From assembly GCF_006783905.1 (NCBI RefSeq), contig NZ_VFPE01000002.1, forward strand, positions 930,001 through 994,000: a stretch of 64,000 bases of DNA, written 5' to 3'. Shown here one piece after another: positions 21,451 to 30,515 of the stretch (position 1 is its first letter; each line of letters begins with the position of its first letter). Below the pieces are notes generated by a model. The model did not search any database and was not told where the DNA came from. It was given only the letters and a program-made list of their open reading frames with translations. The position numbers were made by a program, and so were the translations under genes. This DNA comes from Microbacterium kyungheense (GTDB lineage Bacteria; Actinomycetota; Actinomycetes; Actinomycetales; Microbacteriaceae).

Positions 21451-22194
21451 GTGCCCACCTACCGCGATGAAGTCGTGGTCCTGCGCACCCACAAGCTGGG
21501 TGAAGCCGACAGGATCGTGACGATGCTCAGCCGCCGTCACGGCAAGGTCCGGGCCGTCGCCAAGGGCGTGCGCCGCACCTCGTCACGCTTCGGGTCGCGC
21601 CTGGAGCCGTTCATGGTCGCCGACGTGCAGCTGTATCAGGGCCGTTCGCTCGACATCGTGCAGCAGGCCGAGTCGCTCGGATCGTACGGCGCCGACATCG
21701 TCGCCCACTATGACCGCTACACGTCGGCGCACGCGATGGTCGAGGCCGCCGACCGGCTGAACGAGGCCGAGGCCACGCCGCAGCAGTACCTGCTGCTCGT
21801 CGGCGGACTGCGCGCGCTCTCGCGCGGCGAGCACGCCCCCCGCAGCGTGCTGGACTCGTACCTGCTGCGGGCGATGGCGCTGTCCGGCTGGGCGCCCGGT
21901 CTCGGCGAGTGCGCCCGGTGCGGACGCACGGGCCCGCACGACACCTTCGTCGCACAGCAGGGCGGCATCGTCTGCCGCGACTGCGCTCCCGTCGGTGCGG
22001 CGCGCGTCGACGCAGCCACCGTGTCGCTCCTCCAGTCGCTGATGGCGGGGGAGTGGGACGCGGTGGATGCCGCCTCCCCGGGCTCCACCGCGGCGGCCTC
22101 GGGTCTGATCGCCGCGTACGCGCAGTGGCATCTGGAACGCGGCATCCGTTCGCTCTCGCACGTCTCGGCAGCCCCGCAGGAAGGCCCCAGGTGA
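21451..22194 (+). CDS. recO: DNA repair protein RecO
   Basis: A 247-residue recombination mediator that loads RecA with RecR. The N-terminal OB fold shows [19 protein letters not shown] and [20 protein letters not shown] helical domain with a four-cysteine zinc site follows (CARCGRTG and CRDC). The stop overlaps the uppS start by four bases (GTGA), so the two are translationally coupled. Confidence 0.95.
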   Translation: MPTYRDEVVVLRTHKLGEADRIVTMLSRRHGKVRAVAKGVRRTSSRFGSRLEPFMVADVQLYQGRSLDIVQQAESLGSYGADIVAHYDRYTSAHAMVEAADRLNEAEATPQQYLLLVGGLRALSRGEHAPRSVLDSYLLRAMALSGWAPGLGECARCGRTGPHDTFVAQQGGIVCRDCAPVGAARVDAATVSLLQSLMAGEWDAVDAASPGSTAAASGLIAAYAQWHLERGIRSLSHVSAAPQEGPR

Positions 22195-23015
22195 CCCCGA
22201 AGCCGTACACGCACCGCGACGCGGTGCCCTATCGCCCGCTCGACTGGACCGGCGTCTACCCGCCGCACTACCCGAAGGGCGCCGTACCGAACCACGTCGC
22301 GATCGTGATGGACGGCAACGGCCGTTGGGCGAACCGCCGCGGACTCACGCGCATCGAAGGCCACAAGGCGGGGGAGGCGGCGCTGCTCGACGTGGTCGCC
22401 GGTGCGATCCAGGCGGGCGTGAAGCATCTGTCGGTGTACGCCTTCTCGACCGAGAACTGGTCGCGGTCGCCCGACGAGGTGCGCTTCCTGATGGGGTACA
22501 ACCGCGACGTGCTGCATCGCCGGCGTGATCAGCTGAACGAATGGGGCGTGCGCATCCAATGGGCCGGCCGCAAGCCGCGGCTGTGGGGTTCGGTCATCAA
22601 GGAGCTGCAGTATGCCGAGCGGCTGACCGCAGCCAACGACGTGCTGACACTGACGATGTGCGTGAACTACGGCGGCCGCGTGGAACTCGTCGACGCCATG
22701 CGCTCGATCGCCGACGACGTGGCTGCCGGGCGGCTGAAGCCCTCCGCCGTGTCGGAGAAGCTCATCCAGCGTCGGCTGTACCAGCCCGGGATGCCCGATG
22801 TCGATCTGTTCCTGCGCTCGAGCGGCGAGCAGCGCACGTCGAACTTCCTGCTCTGGGAGTCCGCCTACGCCGAGTTCGTGTTCCTCGACACGCTCTGGCC
22901 CGACTTCACCCGCGCGGACCTCTGGCACGGCATCGACGTGTACCTCGGGCGCGACCGGCGCTTCGGAGGCGCCGTCGACACGCCGGACGACGCCACGGCA
23001 CATTCGGCGGAATAG
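22191..23015 (+). CDS. uppS: Isoprenyl (undecaprenyl) diphosphate synthase
   Basis: A 274-residue cis-prenyltransferase that makes the polyprenyl carrier for cell-wall synthesis. [16 protein letters not shown] contains the catalytic aspartate at residue 41. [12 protein letters not shown], the C-terminal [18 protein letters not shown] and the later [14 protein letters not shown] are all signature regions. The ~30-residue N-terminal extension is usual for actinobacterial long-chain enzymes. The exact product length (C50 or C55) cannot be told. The GTG start overlaps the recO stop. Confidence 0.94.
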   Translation: MTPKPYTHRDAVPYRPLDWTGVYPPHYPKGAVPNHVAIVMDGNGRWANRRGLTRIEGHKAGEAALLDVVAGAIQAGVKHLSVYAFSTENWSRSPDEVRFLMGYNRDVLHRRRDQLNEWGVRIQWAGRKPRLWGSVIKELQYAERLTAANDVLTLTMCVNYGGRVELVDAMRSIADDVAAGRLKPSAVSEKLIQRRLYQPGMPDVDLFLRSSGEQRTSNFLLWESAYAEFVFLDTLWPDFTRADLWHGIDVYLGRDRRFGGAVDTPDDATAHSAE

Positions 23016-23044
23016 ATCGCGTCATCGCCACGGTTGTCCCTGAC

Positions 23045-23734
23045 ATGACAGACGCCATCAAGATCGACGTGTGGAGCGACATCGCGTGCCCGTGGTGCTA
23101 CATCGGCAAGCGCAACCTCGAGAACGGCCTGGCCGCGGCATCCGCTGATGAGGACGCCCCCGCCGTCGAGGTGACCTTCCACTCGTTCGAGCTCTCACCC
23201 GACACGCCCGTGGACTTCGAGGGCGATGAGCTCGACTTCCTGGCGAAGCACAAGGGCATGCAGCGCGAGCAGGTGCAGCAGATGCTGGAGCGCGTCACCG
23301 GCGTCGCCGCCGACGCCGGGCTGGAGTACCGGTTCGACCTGCTCAAGCACACCAACACCGTCAAGGCGCACGAACTGCTGCACTTCGCGAAGGAGCAGGG
23401 CCGCCAGCACGAGATGGCGGAGCGCCTCATGGCCGCCTACTTCACCGAGGGGCGCCACCTCGGTCGCGAGGACGAGCTCGTCGCTCTCGCCGCCGACGCG
23501 GGTCTCGACGCCGATGCGGCACGCGACGCGCTGCAGAGCGGCCGCTACCTCGACGCGGTCCGCGCCGACCAGGCACAGGCCACCGCCTACGGCATCAACG
23601 GCGTGCCGTTCTTCGTCATCGACGGCAAGTACGGCGTCTCGGGCGCGCAGCCCGCGGACGCCTTCGCGCAGATCGTCCGCCAGGTGTGGGCAGAGCACCG
23701 CGAGCCGGCCGAGGCCGGCGAAGCGGTCGCCTGA
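23045..23734 (+). CDS. DsbA-family oxidoreductase (FrnE-like)
   Basis: A 229-residue thioredoxin-fold protein with the active site CPWC at residues 15-18 and the cis-Pro loop NGVPFFVIDGKYGVSGAQ near the C-terminus. There is no signal peptide, so it acts in the cytosol, as FrnE-like 2-hydroxychromene-2-carboxylate-isomerase relatives do. A role in redox defence or polyketide-like isomerisation is possible. It starts 29 bases after uppS. Confidence 0.88.
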   Translation: MTDAIKIDVWSDIACPWCYIGKRNLENGLAAASADEDAPAVEVTFHSFELSPDTPVDFEGDELDFLAKHKGMQREQVQQMLERVTGVAADAGLEYRFDLLKHTNTVKAHELLHFAKEQGRQHEMAERLMAAYFTEGRHLGREDELVALAADAGLDADAARDALQSGRYLDAVRADQAQATAYGINGVPFFVIDGKYGVSGAQPADAFAQIVRQVWAEHREPAEAGEAVA

Positions 23735-23751
23735 GCACCGAGAGCACGACG

Positions 23752-23777
23752 GCCCGTCACGATCGCTCGTGGCGGGC
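23752..23777. terminator. Bidirectional terminator between the DsbA-like and glutathione peroxidase genes
   Basis: Arms GCCCGTCACGA and TCGTGGCGGGC (one G-U pair) with a 4-base loop lie between two convergent genes. Confidence 0.7.
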
Positions 23778-23793
23778 TGTTCGACGCCAGGGG

Positions 23794-24297
23794 TCAGCGC
23801 GGCAGGTGGGACTCGATGACCTCGATGATGGCGGGGTCGTCCGGCTTCACGGTGGGACGGAAGCGGTGGATGCCGCCCTCCGGCGTGACCACGAACTTCT
23901 CGAAGTTCCACAGCACGGGCCCGCGGCCGCCCTCGGCATCCTTCGACTTCTTGAGCGCCTTGTACAGCGGGGCCGCACCGCCGCCGTTGACCTTGATCTT
24001 GTCGAACACCGGGAACGTCACGCCCCACGTCACCGAGCAGTACTCGAGGATCTCGTCCATCGATCCCGGTTCCTGGCCCATGAACTGGTTGCACGGGAAG
24101 CCCAGCACGGTGAAGCCGCGGTCCGCGTAGGCGCGCTGCAGCTCTTCGAGCTGCTCGTACTGCGGGGTGAGCCCGCATTTGGACGCGACGTTCACCACGA
24201 GCAGCACCTGGTCGCCGTAATCGGCGAGCGTCGCGGAGCCGCCGTCGGCGGTCTGGAAGGGGATCCGACGCAGGTCGGTCGTGGTCGCCTCGGTCAT
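23794..24297 (-). CDS. Glutathione peroxidase family protein (thiol peroxidase type)
   Basis: A 167-residue peroxidase. The peroxidatic residue is Cys41 in NVASKCGLTPQY, not selenocysteine. FPCNQFMGQEPG and LWNFEKFVV supply the rest of the GPx active site. Actinobacteria make mycothiol instead of glutathione, and Cys-type GPx enzymes generally use thioredoxin, so the physiological donor is probably thioredoxin. ATG 24297 is chosen because the conserved fold begins soon after it. Confidence 0.92.
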   Translation of the reverse strand: MTEATTTDLRRIPFQTADGGSATLADYGDQVLLVVNVASKCGLTPQYEQLEELQRAYADRGFTVLGFPCNQFMGQEPGSMDEILEYCSVTWGVTFPVFDKIKVNGGGAAPLYKALKKSKDAEGGRGPVLWNFEKFVVTPEGGIHRFRPTVKPDDPAIIEVIESHLPR

Positions 24298-24345
24298 ATC
24301 CCCAGGGTAGGCGGTCGCGTTCAGCCAAGGGACGGATTCCTGTAA

Positions 24346-24351
24346 GAGAAT
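24346..24351 (+). promoter_or_regulatory. Predicted -10 box of dusB (leaderless)
   Basis: GAGAAT lies 6 bases before the GTG at 24358. Confidence 0.4.
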
Positions 24352-24357
24352 GGAGTC

Positions 24358-25524
24358 GTGACGACTGCCCTCGCTCCCGAACGCACGCTGCGCATCGGGC
24401 CCATCGAACTCGACGCCCCCGTGGTGCTCGCGCCGATGGCGGGCATCACCAACACCGCCTTCCGGCGCCTGTGCCGAGAGTACGGCGCGGGACTGTACGT
24501 GAGCGAGATGATCACGACGCGAGCGCTGGTGGAGCGCAACGCCACGACGATGCGCCTCATCACGCACCACGAGTCCGAGAAGCCGCGGTCGATCCAGCTG
24601 TACGGCGTCGACCCCGCCACCACCGAGGCCGCCGTGCGCCTCCTCGTCGAAGAGGACCGCGCCGACCACATCGACCTCAACTTCGGGTGCCCCGTGCCCA
24701 AGGTGACCCGCAAGGGCGGAGGCGCGGCGCTGCCGTGGAAGCTCGGGCTGTTCCGCGAGATCGTCACGCGTGCGGCGCGTGCCGCCGGCGACATCCCGCT
24801 CACCGTCAAGATGCGCAAGGGCATCGACGGCGACCACCTGACCTACCTCGACGCGGGACGCATCGCCGAGGACGCGGGCGTCGCGGCTGTCGCGCTGCAC
24901 GCCCGCACGGCGTCGGAGTTCTACTCCGGCAACGCGGACTGGACGGCGATCACGAAGCTCAAAGAGACCGTCACGAGCGTGCCCGTGCTCGGCAACGGCG
25001 ACATCTGGTCGGCTGACGACGCGGCGCGCATGATGGCCGAGACCGGCTGCGACGGCGTCGTGGTGGGCCGCGGCTGCCTCGGCCGGCCGTGGCTGTTCGG
25101 CGATCTCGCCCGAGCGCTGGGCGGCCCGGGCGCCGCCCCCGCAGAGCCGGTCGATGCGACGCTCGGCTTCGTCGCGGCGGCCTTCCGCCGCCACGCGGAG
25201 CTGCTCGTCGAGTTCTTCGAGGACGAGGACCGCGGCTGCCGCGACATCCGCAAGCATGTCGCCTGGTACTTCAAGGGATACCCGGTCGGCGGCGAGCTGC
25301 GCGCCAGCCTCGCGACCGCGTCGAGCATCGCCGAGATCGACGACCTGCTGGCGACGCTCGACCTCGACGCCCCGTACCCGGGTGCGGCCGCCGAGGGCCA
25401 GCGCGGCCGCGCCGGCACGCCGAAGCGCCCCGCCCTGCCCGACGGCTGGCTGAACTCGCGGGAGCTCGGGGCCGAGGCATCCATGGCCCTCGCCGAAGCG
25501 GAACTCGACCACAGTGGCGGGTGA
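24358..25524 (+). CDS. dusB: tRNA-dihydrouridine synthase
   Basis: A 388-residue FMN-dependent TIM-barrel enzyme that reduces specific uridines in the tRNA D-loop. APMAGITNTAFRRLCREYGAG, NFGCPVPKVTRKGGGAAL (catalytic cysteine) and VVGRGCLGRPWLF are diagnostic. The C-terminal tail after residue ~340 is an actinobacterial extension. The stop overlaps the dgt GTG by 11 bases, so dusB, dgt and dnaG form an operon. Confidence 0.93.
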   Translation: MTTALAPERTLRIGPIELDAPVVLAPMAGITNTAFRRLCREYGAGLYVSEMITTRALVERNATTMRLITHHESEKPRSIQLYGVDPATTEAAVRLLVEEDRADHIDLNFGCPVPKVTRKGGGAALPWKLGLFREIVTRAARAAGDIPLTVKMRKGIDGDHLTYLDAGRIAEDAGVAAVALHARTASEFYSGNADWTAITKLKETVTSVPVLGNGDIWSADDAARMMAETGCDGVVVGRGCLGRPWLFGDLARALGGPGAAPAEPVDATLGFVAAAFRRHAELLVEFFEDEDRGCRDIRKHVAWYFKGYPVGGELRASLATASSIAEIDDLLATLDLDAPYPGAAAEGQRGRAGTPKRPALPDGWLNSRELGAEASMALAEAELDHSGG

Positions 25525-26875
25525 CGAGGCGGGCGCGTCGGAGCGGCCCTTCGGGTACGACGACGCGGATGCCGCACGCTTCCACGCCGAACGTCACCGG
25601 TCGCAGCGCGACGACTTCGCCCGCGACCGCGCCCGTGTGCTGCACTCTGCCGCGCTGCGCCGCCTCGCGGCGAAGACGCAGGTACTGAGCCCCGCGAGTC
25701 CCGCGGACTTCGCCCGCAACCGCCTGACGCACTCGCTCGAGGTCGCCCAGGTCGGACGCGAGCTCGCGACGGCGCTGCACCTCGCGGCGGACGTCGTCGA
25801 CACCGCGTGCCTGAGCCACGACCTCGGGCACCCGCCCTTCGGCCACAACGGCGAGCGGGCGCTCAACGAATGGGCCGAGGACGTCGGCGGCTTCGAGGGC
25901 AACGCGCAGACGCTGCGCATCCTCACGCGCTTGGAGCCCAAGGTGATCGACGCGGAGGGACGCAGCTTCGGCCTGAACCTGACCCGCGCGAGCCTCGACG
26001 CGTCGTGCAAGTACCCGTGGACGGCCGACCATCCGCTCCCCGATCCGGGCGGGCGGCTGAAGTTCGGCGTGTATCCCGAGGACGAGGACGTGTTCCGCTG
26101 GCTGCGCGCGGATGCGCCCGGCCGCGTGCGGTGCATCGAGGCCGAGGTGATGGACCTGTCGGACGACATCGCCTACTCGGTGCACGACTTCGAGGACGCC
26201 ATCGTCAACGGATACCTGGATCCCGCGCGCCTGGTCGATCCGGCCGAGCACGAGGCGCTCCTGACCGCGATCCAGTCGTGGGTCGGCTTCGACTTCGCGC
26301 GCGACGAGCTCGAGGACGCGCTGTTCCGGCTCACGCGCATGCCCGAGTGGATCGACGCGTTCGACGGCACCCGCGCGGCGCTCGCGAGCCTGAAGAACCT
26401 CACATCGGACCTGATCGGGCGCTTCGCCCGTGCTGCCACGACGGCGACGCGGGAGTCGTACGACCTGGCGGTGCTCACGCGCTACCGCGGACACCTCGTG
26501 GTGCCGCGCATCGTCGAGGCCGAGATGGCCGTGCTCAAGGGCATCATCGGCGCCGCCGTCGTGTCGATCGAGGGACGCAAGGACCTCTACAAAGAGCAGC
26601 GGCGGCTGCTGAAGCGCCTCGCGACCGCGCTGTGGGAGCACCCGGGCGCGCTGGATGCGATCCATGCACAGGACTTCGCCGCGGCAGGCGCAGATGCGTC
26701 CCGGCGTCGGGTGATCGTCGACCAGGTCGCGAGCCTCACCGATCAGCTGGCCATCGCGTGGCACGGCACGCTCGTCGCGCCCGTCGATGCGGCCTCCGTC
26801 GGCGTGTGGTCGCCCGGCGCACGTCCGATGGACGTGCCCGCGCACCGGGGCTCGGCGCTCCGCGAGGACCGCTGA
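25514..26875 (+). CDS. dgt: Deoxyguanosinetriphosphate triphosphohydrolase-like protein
   Basis: A 453-residue HD-domain dNTPase that hydrolyses dGTP (or other dNTPs) to nucleoside and triphosphate. The metal site is spread over RNRLTHSLEVAQVG, CLSHDLGHPPFGHNGE and EVMDLSDDIAYSVHDFED. In this position next to dnaG it is conserved in actinobacteria and may tune dNTP pools for replication. The GTG start lies within the end of dusB, and the stop shares bases TGATG with the dnaG start. Confidence 0.93.
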   Translation: MAGDEAGASERPFGYDDADAARFHAERHRSQRDDFARDRARVLHSAALRRLAAKTQVLSPASPADFARNRLTHSLEVAQVGRELATALHLAADVVDTACLSHDLGHPPFGHNGERALNEWAEDVGGFEGNAQTLRILTRLEPKVIDAEGRSFGLNLTRASLDASCKYPWTADHPLPDPGGRLKFGVYPEDEDVFRWLRADAPGRVRCIEAEVMDLSDDIAYSVHDFEDAIVNGYLDPARLVDPAEHEALLTAIQSWVGFDFARDELEDALFRLTRMPEWIDAFDGTRAALASLKNLTSDLIGRFARAATTATRESYDLAVLTRYRGHLVVPRIVEAEMAVLKGIIGAAVVSIEGRKDLYKEQRRLLKRLATALWEHPGALDAIHAQDFAAAGADASRRRVIVDQVASLTDQLAIAWHGTLVAPVDAASVGVWSPGARPMDVPAHRGSALREDR

Positions 26876-28743
26876 TGGCGGGACGCATCCGTCAGGCCGA
26901 CGTGGACGAGGTGAAGGCGCGCACGAACATCGCCGACATCATCGGCGAGCGGGTGGCGCTCAAATCGGCCGGCGTCGGTTCGCTCAAAGGCCTGTGCCCG
27001 TTCCACGACGAGCGCAGCCCCAGCTTCAACGTGCGGCCGCAGGCGGGTTTCTACCACTGCTTCGGCTGCGGCGAGTCCGGCGACGTCTACTCGTTCCTGC
27101 GCGCGATGGACCATGTCACCTTCACCGAGGCCGTGGAGCGCCTCGCCGGCCGCATCGGCTACGCCCTGCACTACGAGGACGGCGGCGCCGCACCCGAGCA
27201 CACCGGCCGGGCGCGGCTGTTCGCGGCCAACGCCGCGGCCGCCGAGTTCTTCCGCACGCAGCTCATGACGCCCGAGGCCGACACCGCGCGGCGGTTCCTG
27301 GGACAGCGCGGGTTCGACGCGGGCGCCGCCGGGCACTTCGGCGTCGGCTACGCCCCGAAGGGCTGGGAGGGCATGACCAAGGCGCTGCGCACGCAGGGGT
27401 TCACCGACGAGGAGCTCTCGTCGGCCGGCCTCGTGTCGCAGGGGCAGCGTGGGGTCTACGACCGGTTCCGGGGCCGCGTGGTGTGGCCGATCCGCGACGT
27501 CACCGGTCAGGTGATCGGGTTCGGCGCGCGCAAGCTCTACGACGACGACAACGGCCCGAAGTACCTCAACACCCCCGAGACGACGCTCTACAAGAAGACC
27601 AACGTGCTCTACGGCCTGGACCTGGCCAAGCGCGACATCTCGCGCGAACATCGCGTGGTGGTCGTCGAGGGCTACACCGACGTGATGGCGTGCCACCTGG
27701 CGGGGATCACCACCGCGATCGCCACCTGCGGCACGGCGTTCGGCGCCGACCACATCACGGTGCTGCGTCGCGTGATGGGCGACGACTCGACCGCGGGGGA
27801 GGTCGTGTTCACGTTCGACCCCGACGCGGCCGGCCAGAAGGCCGCGCTGCGCGCGTTCGCGGACGCCAAGCGCTTCAACGCCCAGACCTACGTCGCCACG
27901 GGGCCGGAGGGGCTCGACCCGTGCGACCTGCGTCTCGCGCGCGGCGACGGTGCGGTGCGGGGCCTCCTGGAGACCAAGGTGCCCATGGTCGAGTTCGTGC
28001 TCGACCAGCGCATCGGAGGGTTCGATCTCGCGAGCGTCGAGGGCCGCGTCGGAGCACTGCGGACCGCGGCGCCGGTCGTCGCGGAGCTGCGCGATCCGCT
28101 GCTGCAGCCCGAGTACATCCGCGTGCTCGCGCGTCGCCTCGGCATGGACACCGAGGACGTCCGCCGCGAGGTCGAGCGGGCCGGTCGGGGCGGAGGACGC
28201 GACGATCGCCGCCGCGACCCCCAGCCGACGGCGGCGGGTGCGGAGCCCGGGGACGACGGAGCCCTGCGCGTGACCCTCGCCACGCTGCCCCGCACGCCCG
28301 AGGCGGCGCTCGAACGCGACGCTCTCATGGGTGTGCTGCAGTTCGGCCATCGCATGGACCCGACGCTCGTAGCCCGCGCGCTCGAACTGCCGTTCCGGCT
28401 GCCGCCGCTGGACGCCGTGCGCGCTGCCGTCGTCGGGGCCGCTGCGACGATCCAGCGGCCCGGATGGTCGGTGGATGCCGTCGCCGCCGTGCGGGAACCG
28501 TACCGGTCTCTCGCGGCAGAGCTTCTGGCCGGCAACTTCCCGGCACTGGACGACGACGCCGCCGTCGCGTCGGCGAGCGATCTGCTCCGCCGCCTCGTGC
28601 TGCGGGGACTCGACCGCGAGAAGGCCGAGCTGCTCGGTGCGATCCAGCGGGTGCCGGCGGACTCCGAAGAGGGACGCGGCATCCGGCTGCGCCTGCGTGA
28701 GCTCGACGCCCGCCGGCAGACGATCGTCGACGAGGCGTCCTGA
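26875..28743 (+). CDS. dnaG: DNA primase
   Basis: A 622-residue primase that makes RNA primers for replication. The N-terminal zinc ribbon reads CPFHDERSPSF with the paired CFGCGESGD (CHCC ligands, residues ~41-66). The catalytic TOPRIM core contains VVVVEGYTDVMA and FTFDPDAAGQKAA. The C-terminal ~150 residues form the helicase-binding domain. ATG 26875 is chosen because it overlaps the dgt stop and the family begins a few residues before VDEVKARTNI; the frame is open far upstream but only as an antiframe of dgt. Confidence 0.96.
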   Translation: MAGRIRQADVDEVKARTNIADIIGERVALKSAGVGSLKGLCPFHDERSPSFNVRPQAGFYHCFGCGESGDVYSFLRAMDHVTFTEAVERLAGRIGYALHYEDGGAAPEHTGRARLFAANAAAAEFFRTQLMTPEADTARRFLGQRGFDAGAAGHFGVGYAPKGWEGMTKALRTQGFTDEELSSAGLVSQGQRGVYDRFRGRVVWPIRDVTGQVIGFGARKLYDDDNGPKYLNTPETTLYKKTNVLYGLDLAKRDISREHRVVVVEGYTDVMACHLAGITTAIATCGTAFGADHITVLRRVMGDDSTAGEVVFTFDPDAAGQKAALRAFADAKRFNAQTYVATGPEGLDPCDLRLARGDGAVRGLLETKVPMVEFVLDQRIGGFDLASVEGRVGALRTAAPVVAELRDPLLQPEYIRVLARRLGMDTEDVRREVERAGRGGGRDDRRRDPQPTAAGAEPGDDGALRVTLATLPRTPEAALERDALMGVLQFGHRMDPTLVARALELPFRLPPLDAVRAAVVGAAATIQRPGWSVDAVAAVREPYRSLAAELLAGNFPALDDDAAVASASDLLRRLVLRGLDREKAELLGAIQRVPADSEEGRGIRLRLRELDARRQTIVDEAS

Positions 28744-28806
28744 GGGTCGGACGCCGATCGACCGTGTCGGCTGGTGCGTCCGGGCCTCGCAGGGCAGGAT
28801 GAGGGA

Positions 28807-29595
28807 ATGGCTCGCCGACGAGATGCAGAGATGGCGATCGACTGCTCGGATCTGTCGATCGCCCGGGCGGGACGAGGCGGACCGGCCCAGCGCGTCGTCG
28901 ACGGGGTGACCTTCCGCGTGCCCCACGGCGGCACCCTCGCCGTGATGGGCCCGACGGGTTCCGGCAAGTCGTCGCTTGCCGCCGTCCTCGCCGGCGCCGA
29001 CGAGCACGGCCTCGCGGTCGTCGGCGGCAGCGGCACCGTCGAGGGCGTCTCAGTGCGGCATCCGGGGCGCGCGCACCGCTACCTGACCTACTACGCGGGT
29101 TACCTGCCGCAGTCCGCGGGAGCGCAGCTGCCCGCACGCCTGACGGTCGCCGAGGTCATCGGCGAGCCGATCACCAGCCGTGACCGCCGCGTGAGTCCCC
29201 GCGGGCTGGCGGTGCGGATCGCCTCCCTGCTCGACGAGATGATGCTGCCGCTGGGTGCGTCCGCGAAGTATCCGTACGAGCTGAGCGCGGGCATGCGCCG
29301 GCGGGTCGCGTTCGCACGGGCGCTCGTGCTCCAGCCGCGGGTGCTGATCGCCGATGAGCCGTTCGCGAACATGGACGTCGAGGTGCGCAAGGCGGCCCGC
29401 GAGGCGATCCTGCGGCGTCGCCGCGAGCTCGACATGGCCGCGCTCGTCGTGACCAACGAGCCCGAGGTCGTGAAGGAACTGGATGCGGACGTGCTGGTGC
29501 TGCGCGGCGGCCACCCCGTCGCGTACGGGCACGGCACCCACGACCTGCTCTGGACGCCGAGCGCGGACGCCGACCACCGCCTCGTCGGATCATGA
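28807..29595 (+). CDS. Orphan ABC transporter ATP-binding protein
   Basis: A 262-residue ABC ATPase. Walker A is GPTGSGKSS (~49-57), the signature is LSAGMRRRVAFARAL instead of LSGGQ, Walker B is RVLIADEP, and the D- and switch-loop regions (ANMDVE, VVTNEPE) are changed from the usual histidine. Dipeptide/nickel-type ATPases are the nearest in layout. No permease or binding protein is adjacent, so partner and substrate are unknown. GAGGGA lies just before the ATG; an upstream in-frame start at 28774 is possible but lacks a ribosome site. Confidence 0.8.
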   Translation: MARRRDAEMAIDCSDLSIARAGRGGPAQRVVDGVTFRVPHGGTLAVMGPTGSGKSSLAAVLAGADEHGLAVVGGSGTVEGVSVRHPGRAHRYLTYYAGYLPQSAGAQLPARLTVAEVIGEPITSRDRRVSPRGLAVRIASLLDEMMLPLGASAKYPYELSAGMRRRVAFARALVLQPRVLIADEPFANMDVEVRKAAREAILRRRRELDMAALVVTNEPEVVKELDADVLVLRGGHPVAYGHGTHDLLWTPSADADHRLVGS

Positions 29596-29634
29596 TGATG
29601 CCCCCGATGGTCATGAGCACGGCTTGAGCTTTGC

Positions 29635-29640
29635 TAGTAT
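29635..29640 (+). promoter_or_regulatory. Predicted -10 box of tRNA-Asn
   Basis: TAGTAT lies 32 bases before the mature tRNA 5' end. The -35 is unclear (ATGAGC-like). Confidence 0.4.
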
Positions 29641-29672
29641 GGACTGGTTGCCTGCACGACAGTGCGGAACAT

Positions 29673-29745
29673 TCCTCCATAGCTCAATTGGCAGAGCAAT
29701 CGGCTGTTAACCGATAGGTTCTTGGTTCGAGTCCAAGTGGGGGAG
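29673..29745 (+). tRNA. tRNA-Asn (GTT)
   Basis: The cloverleaf folds fully. The acceptor arms TCCTCCA and TGGGGGA pair, the anticodon stem ATCGG/CCGAT encloses loop CTGTTAA with anticodon GTT, and the T stem CTTGG/CCAAG encloses TTCGAGT. CCA is not encoded. A terminator follows 5 bases later. Confidence 0.97.
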
Positions 29746-29750
29746 CGAAG

Positions 29751-29780
29751 GCCTCGGGGCTCCACCCCCGGGGCTTTCTT
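29751..29780 (+). terminator. Terminator of tRNA-Asn
   Basis: A 9-bp stem (GCCTCGGGG with CCCCGGGGC, one wobble) with a 6-base loop is followed by TTTCTT. Confidence 0.85.
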
Positions 29781-29810
29781 CGTTCTCGGGCCAGTTCTTC
29801 GAGGGGTGTC

Positions 29811-30479
29811 ATGCCGGGTCGTGCGAAGTCCTCGCCGTTGGTCGCGGTCGAGGGATCCGTCCCCGCGCCGCGCCCGATCTACCGCTCCGTGCCGCTGCTG
29901 GTCGTGCTGGCCGTCTACGCGGCCGTCGTCGCGTGGGTGGGGCTGGTCGTCCTCGTCGGCGACGAGCCGTGGATGTTCCCGGTCGCCGTGCCTGCGCCGT
30001 GGCTCTTCCTCGCGCTGGTGCCGTCGGTCGCGGCGATCCTCATCGCGTTCCGCGGCAATGTGCTGTGGGCCGCGCTGCTCGCCGTCGCGAGCCTCTGGCT
30101 CGTGCCGACCGGTCTCGCGACGATCGCGGTGGTCGTGGTCGCCCTGGCCACAGTGCGCAGCATCCGCCGCCAGTGGGCCGCTCACGACCTCGACACCGTG
30201 CTCGCGACGGCGTCGGCGCACGGACTCCCGGTGCTCGTCGTGCAGCACGTCGCCGGCAGAGCCCGGCGGCGCTCGTCGACCGACACCACCCAGGTGCAGG
30301 TGCGCGATGTCGACACGGGCGCGCTGTCGACGGCCCGCGTATGGGGTCCGATGCGCGTCGGGACGCATCTGGTCCGCCAGGGGATGAACGTGATCGCCCA
30401 GGCGCCTCCGGGCGCGGATGCCGAGCTGCGCCGGTGGGTCGAGCGTCAGAATCGGCGCACCGACGCGCCCGCACCGTGA
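29811..30479 (+). CDS. Membrane protein of unknown function
   Basis: A 222-residue protein. Three or four hydrophobic helices occupy about residues 27-50, 55-78 and 80-112, and a soluble C-terminal half (about 115-222) follows with a basic RARRRSS stretch and beta-rich segments. I recognise no family. ATG 29811 follows GAGGGGTGTC, with GAGGGG as a plausible ribosome site. It lies between tRNA-Asn and a DUF1345 protein. Confidence 0.65.
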   Translation: MPGRAKSSPLVAVEGSVPAPRPIYRSVPLLVVLAVYAAVVAWVGLVVLVGDEPWMFPVAVPAPWLFLALVPSVAAILIAFRGNVLWAALLAVASLWLVPTGLATIAVVVVALATVRSIRRQWAAHDLDTVLATASAHGLPVLVVQHVAGRARRRSSTDTTQVQVRDVDTGALSTARVWGPMRVGTHLVRQGMNVIAQAPPGADAELRRWVERQNRRTDAPAP

Positions 30480-30503
30480 CCCCGCCCACCGGCGGGTCGG
30501 TGC

Positions 30504-30509
30504 CATGAT
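30504..30509 (+). promoter_or_regulatory. Predicted -10 box of the DUF1345 gene (leaderless)
   Basis: CATGAT lies 6 bases before the ATG at 30516. Confidence 0.35.
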
Positions 30510-30515
30510 GCGGAC

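Noticed and set aside
23794..24297. A selenocysteine-type glutathione peroxidase
   Set aside because: The active-site codon encodes cysteine and no in-frame TGA or SECIS-like element is evident.
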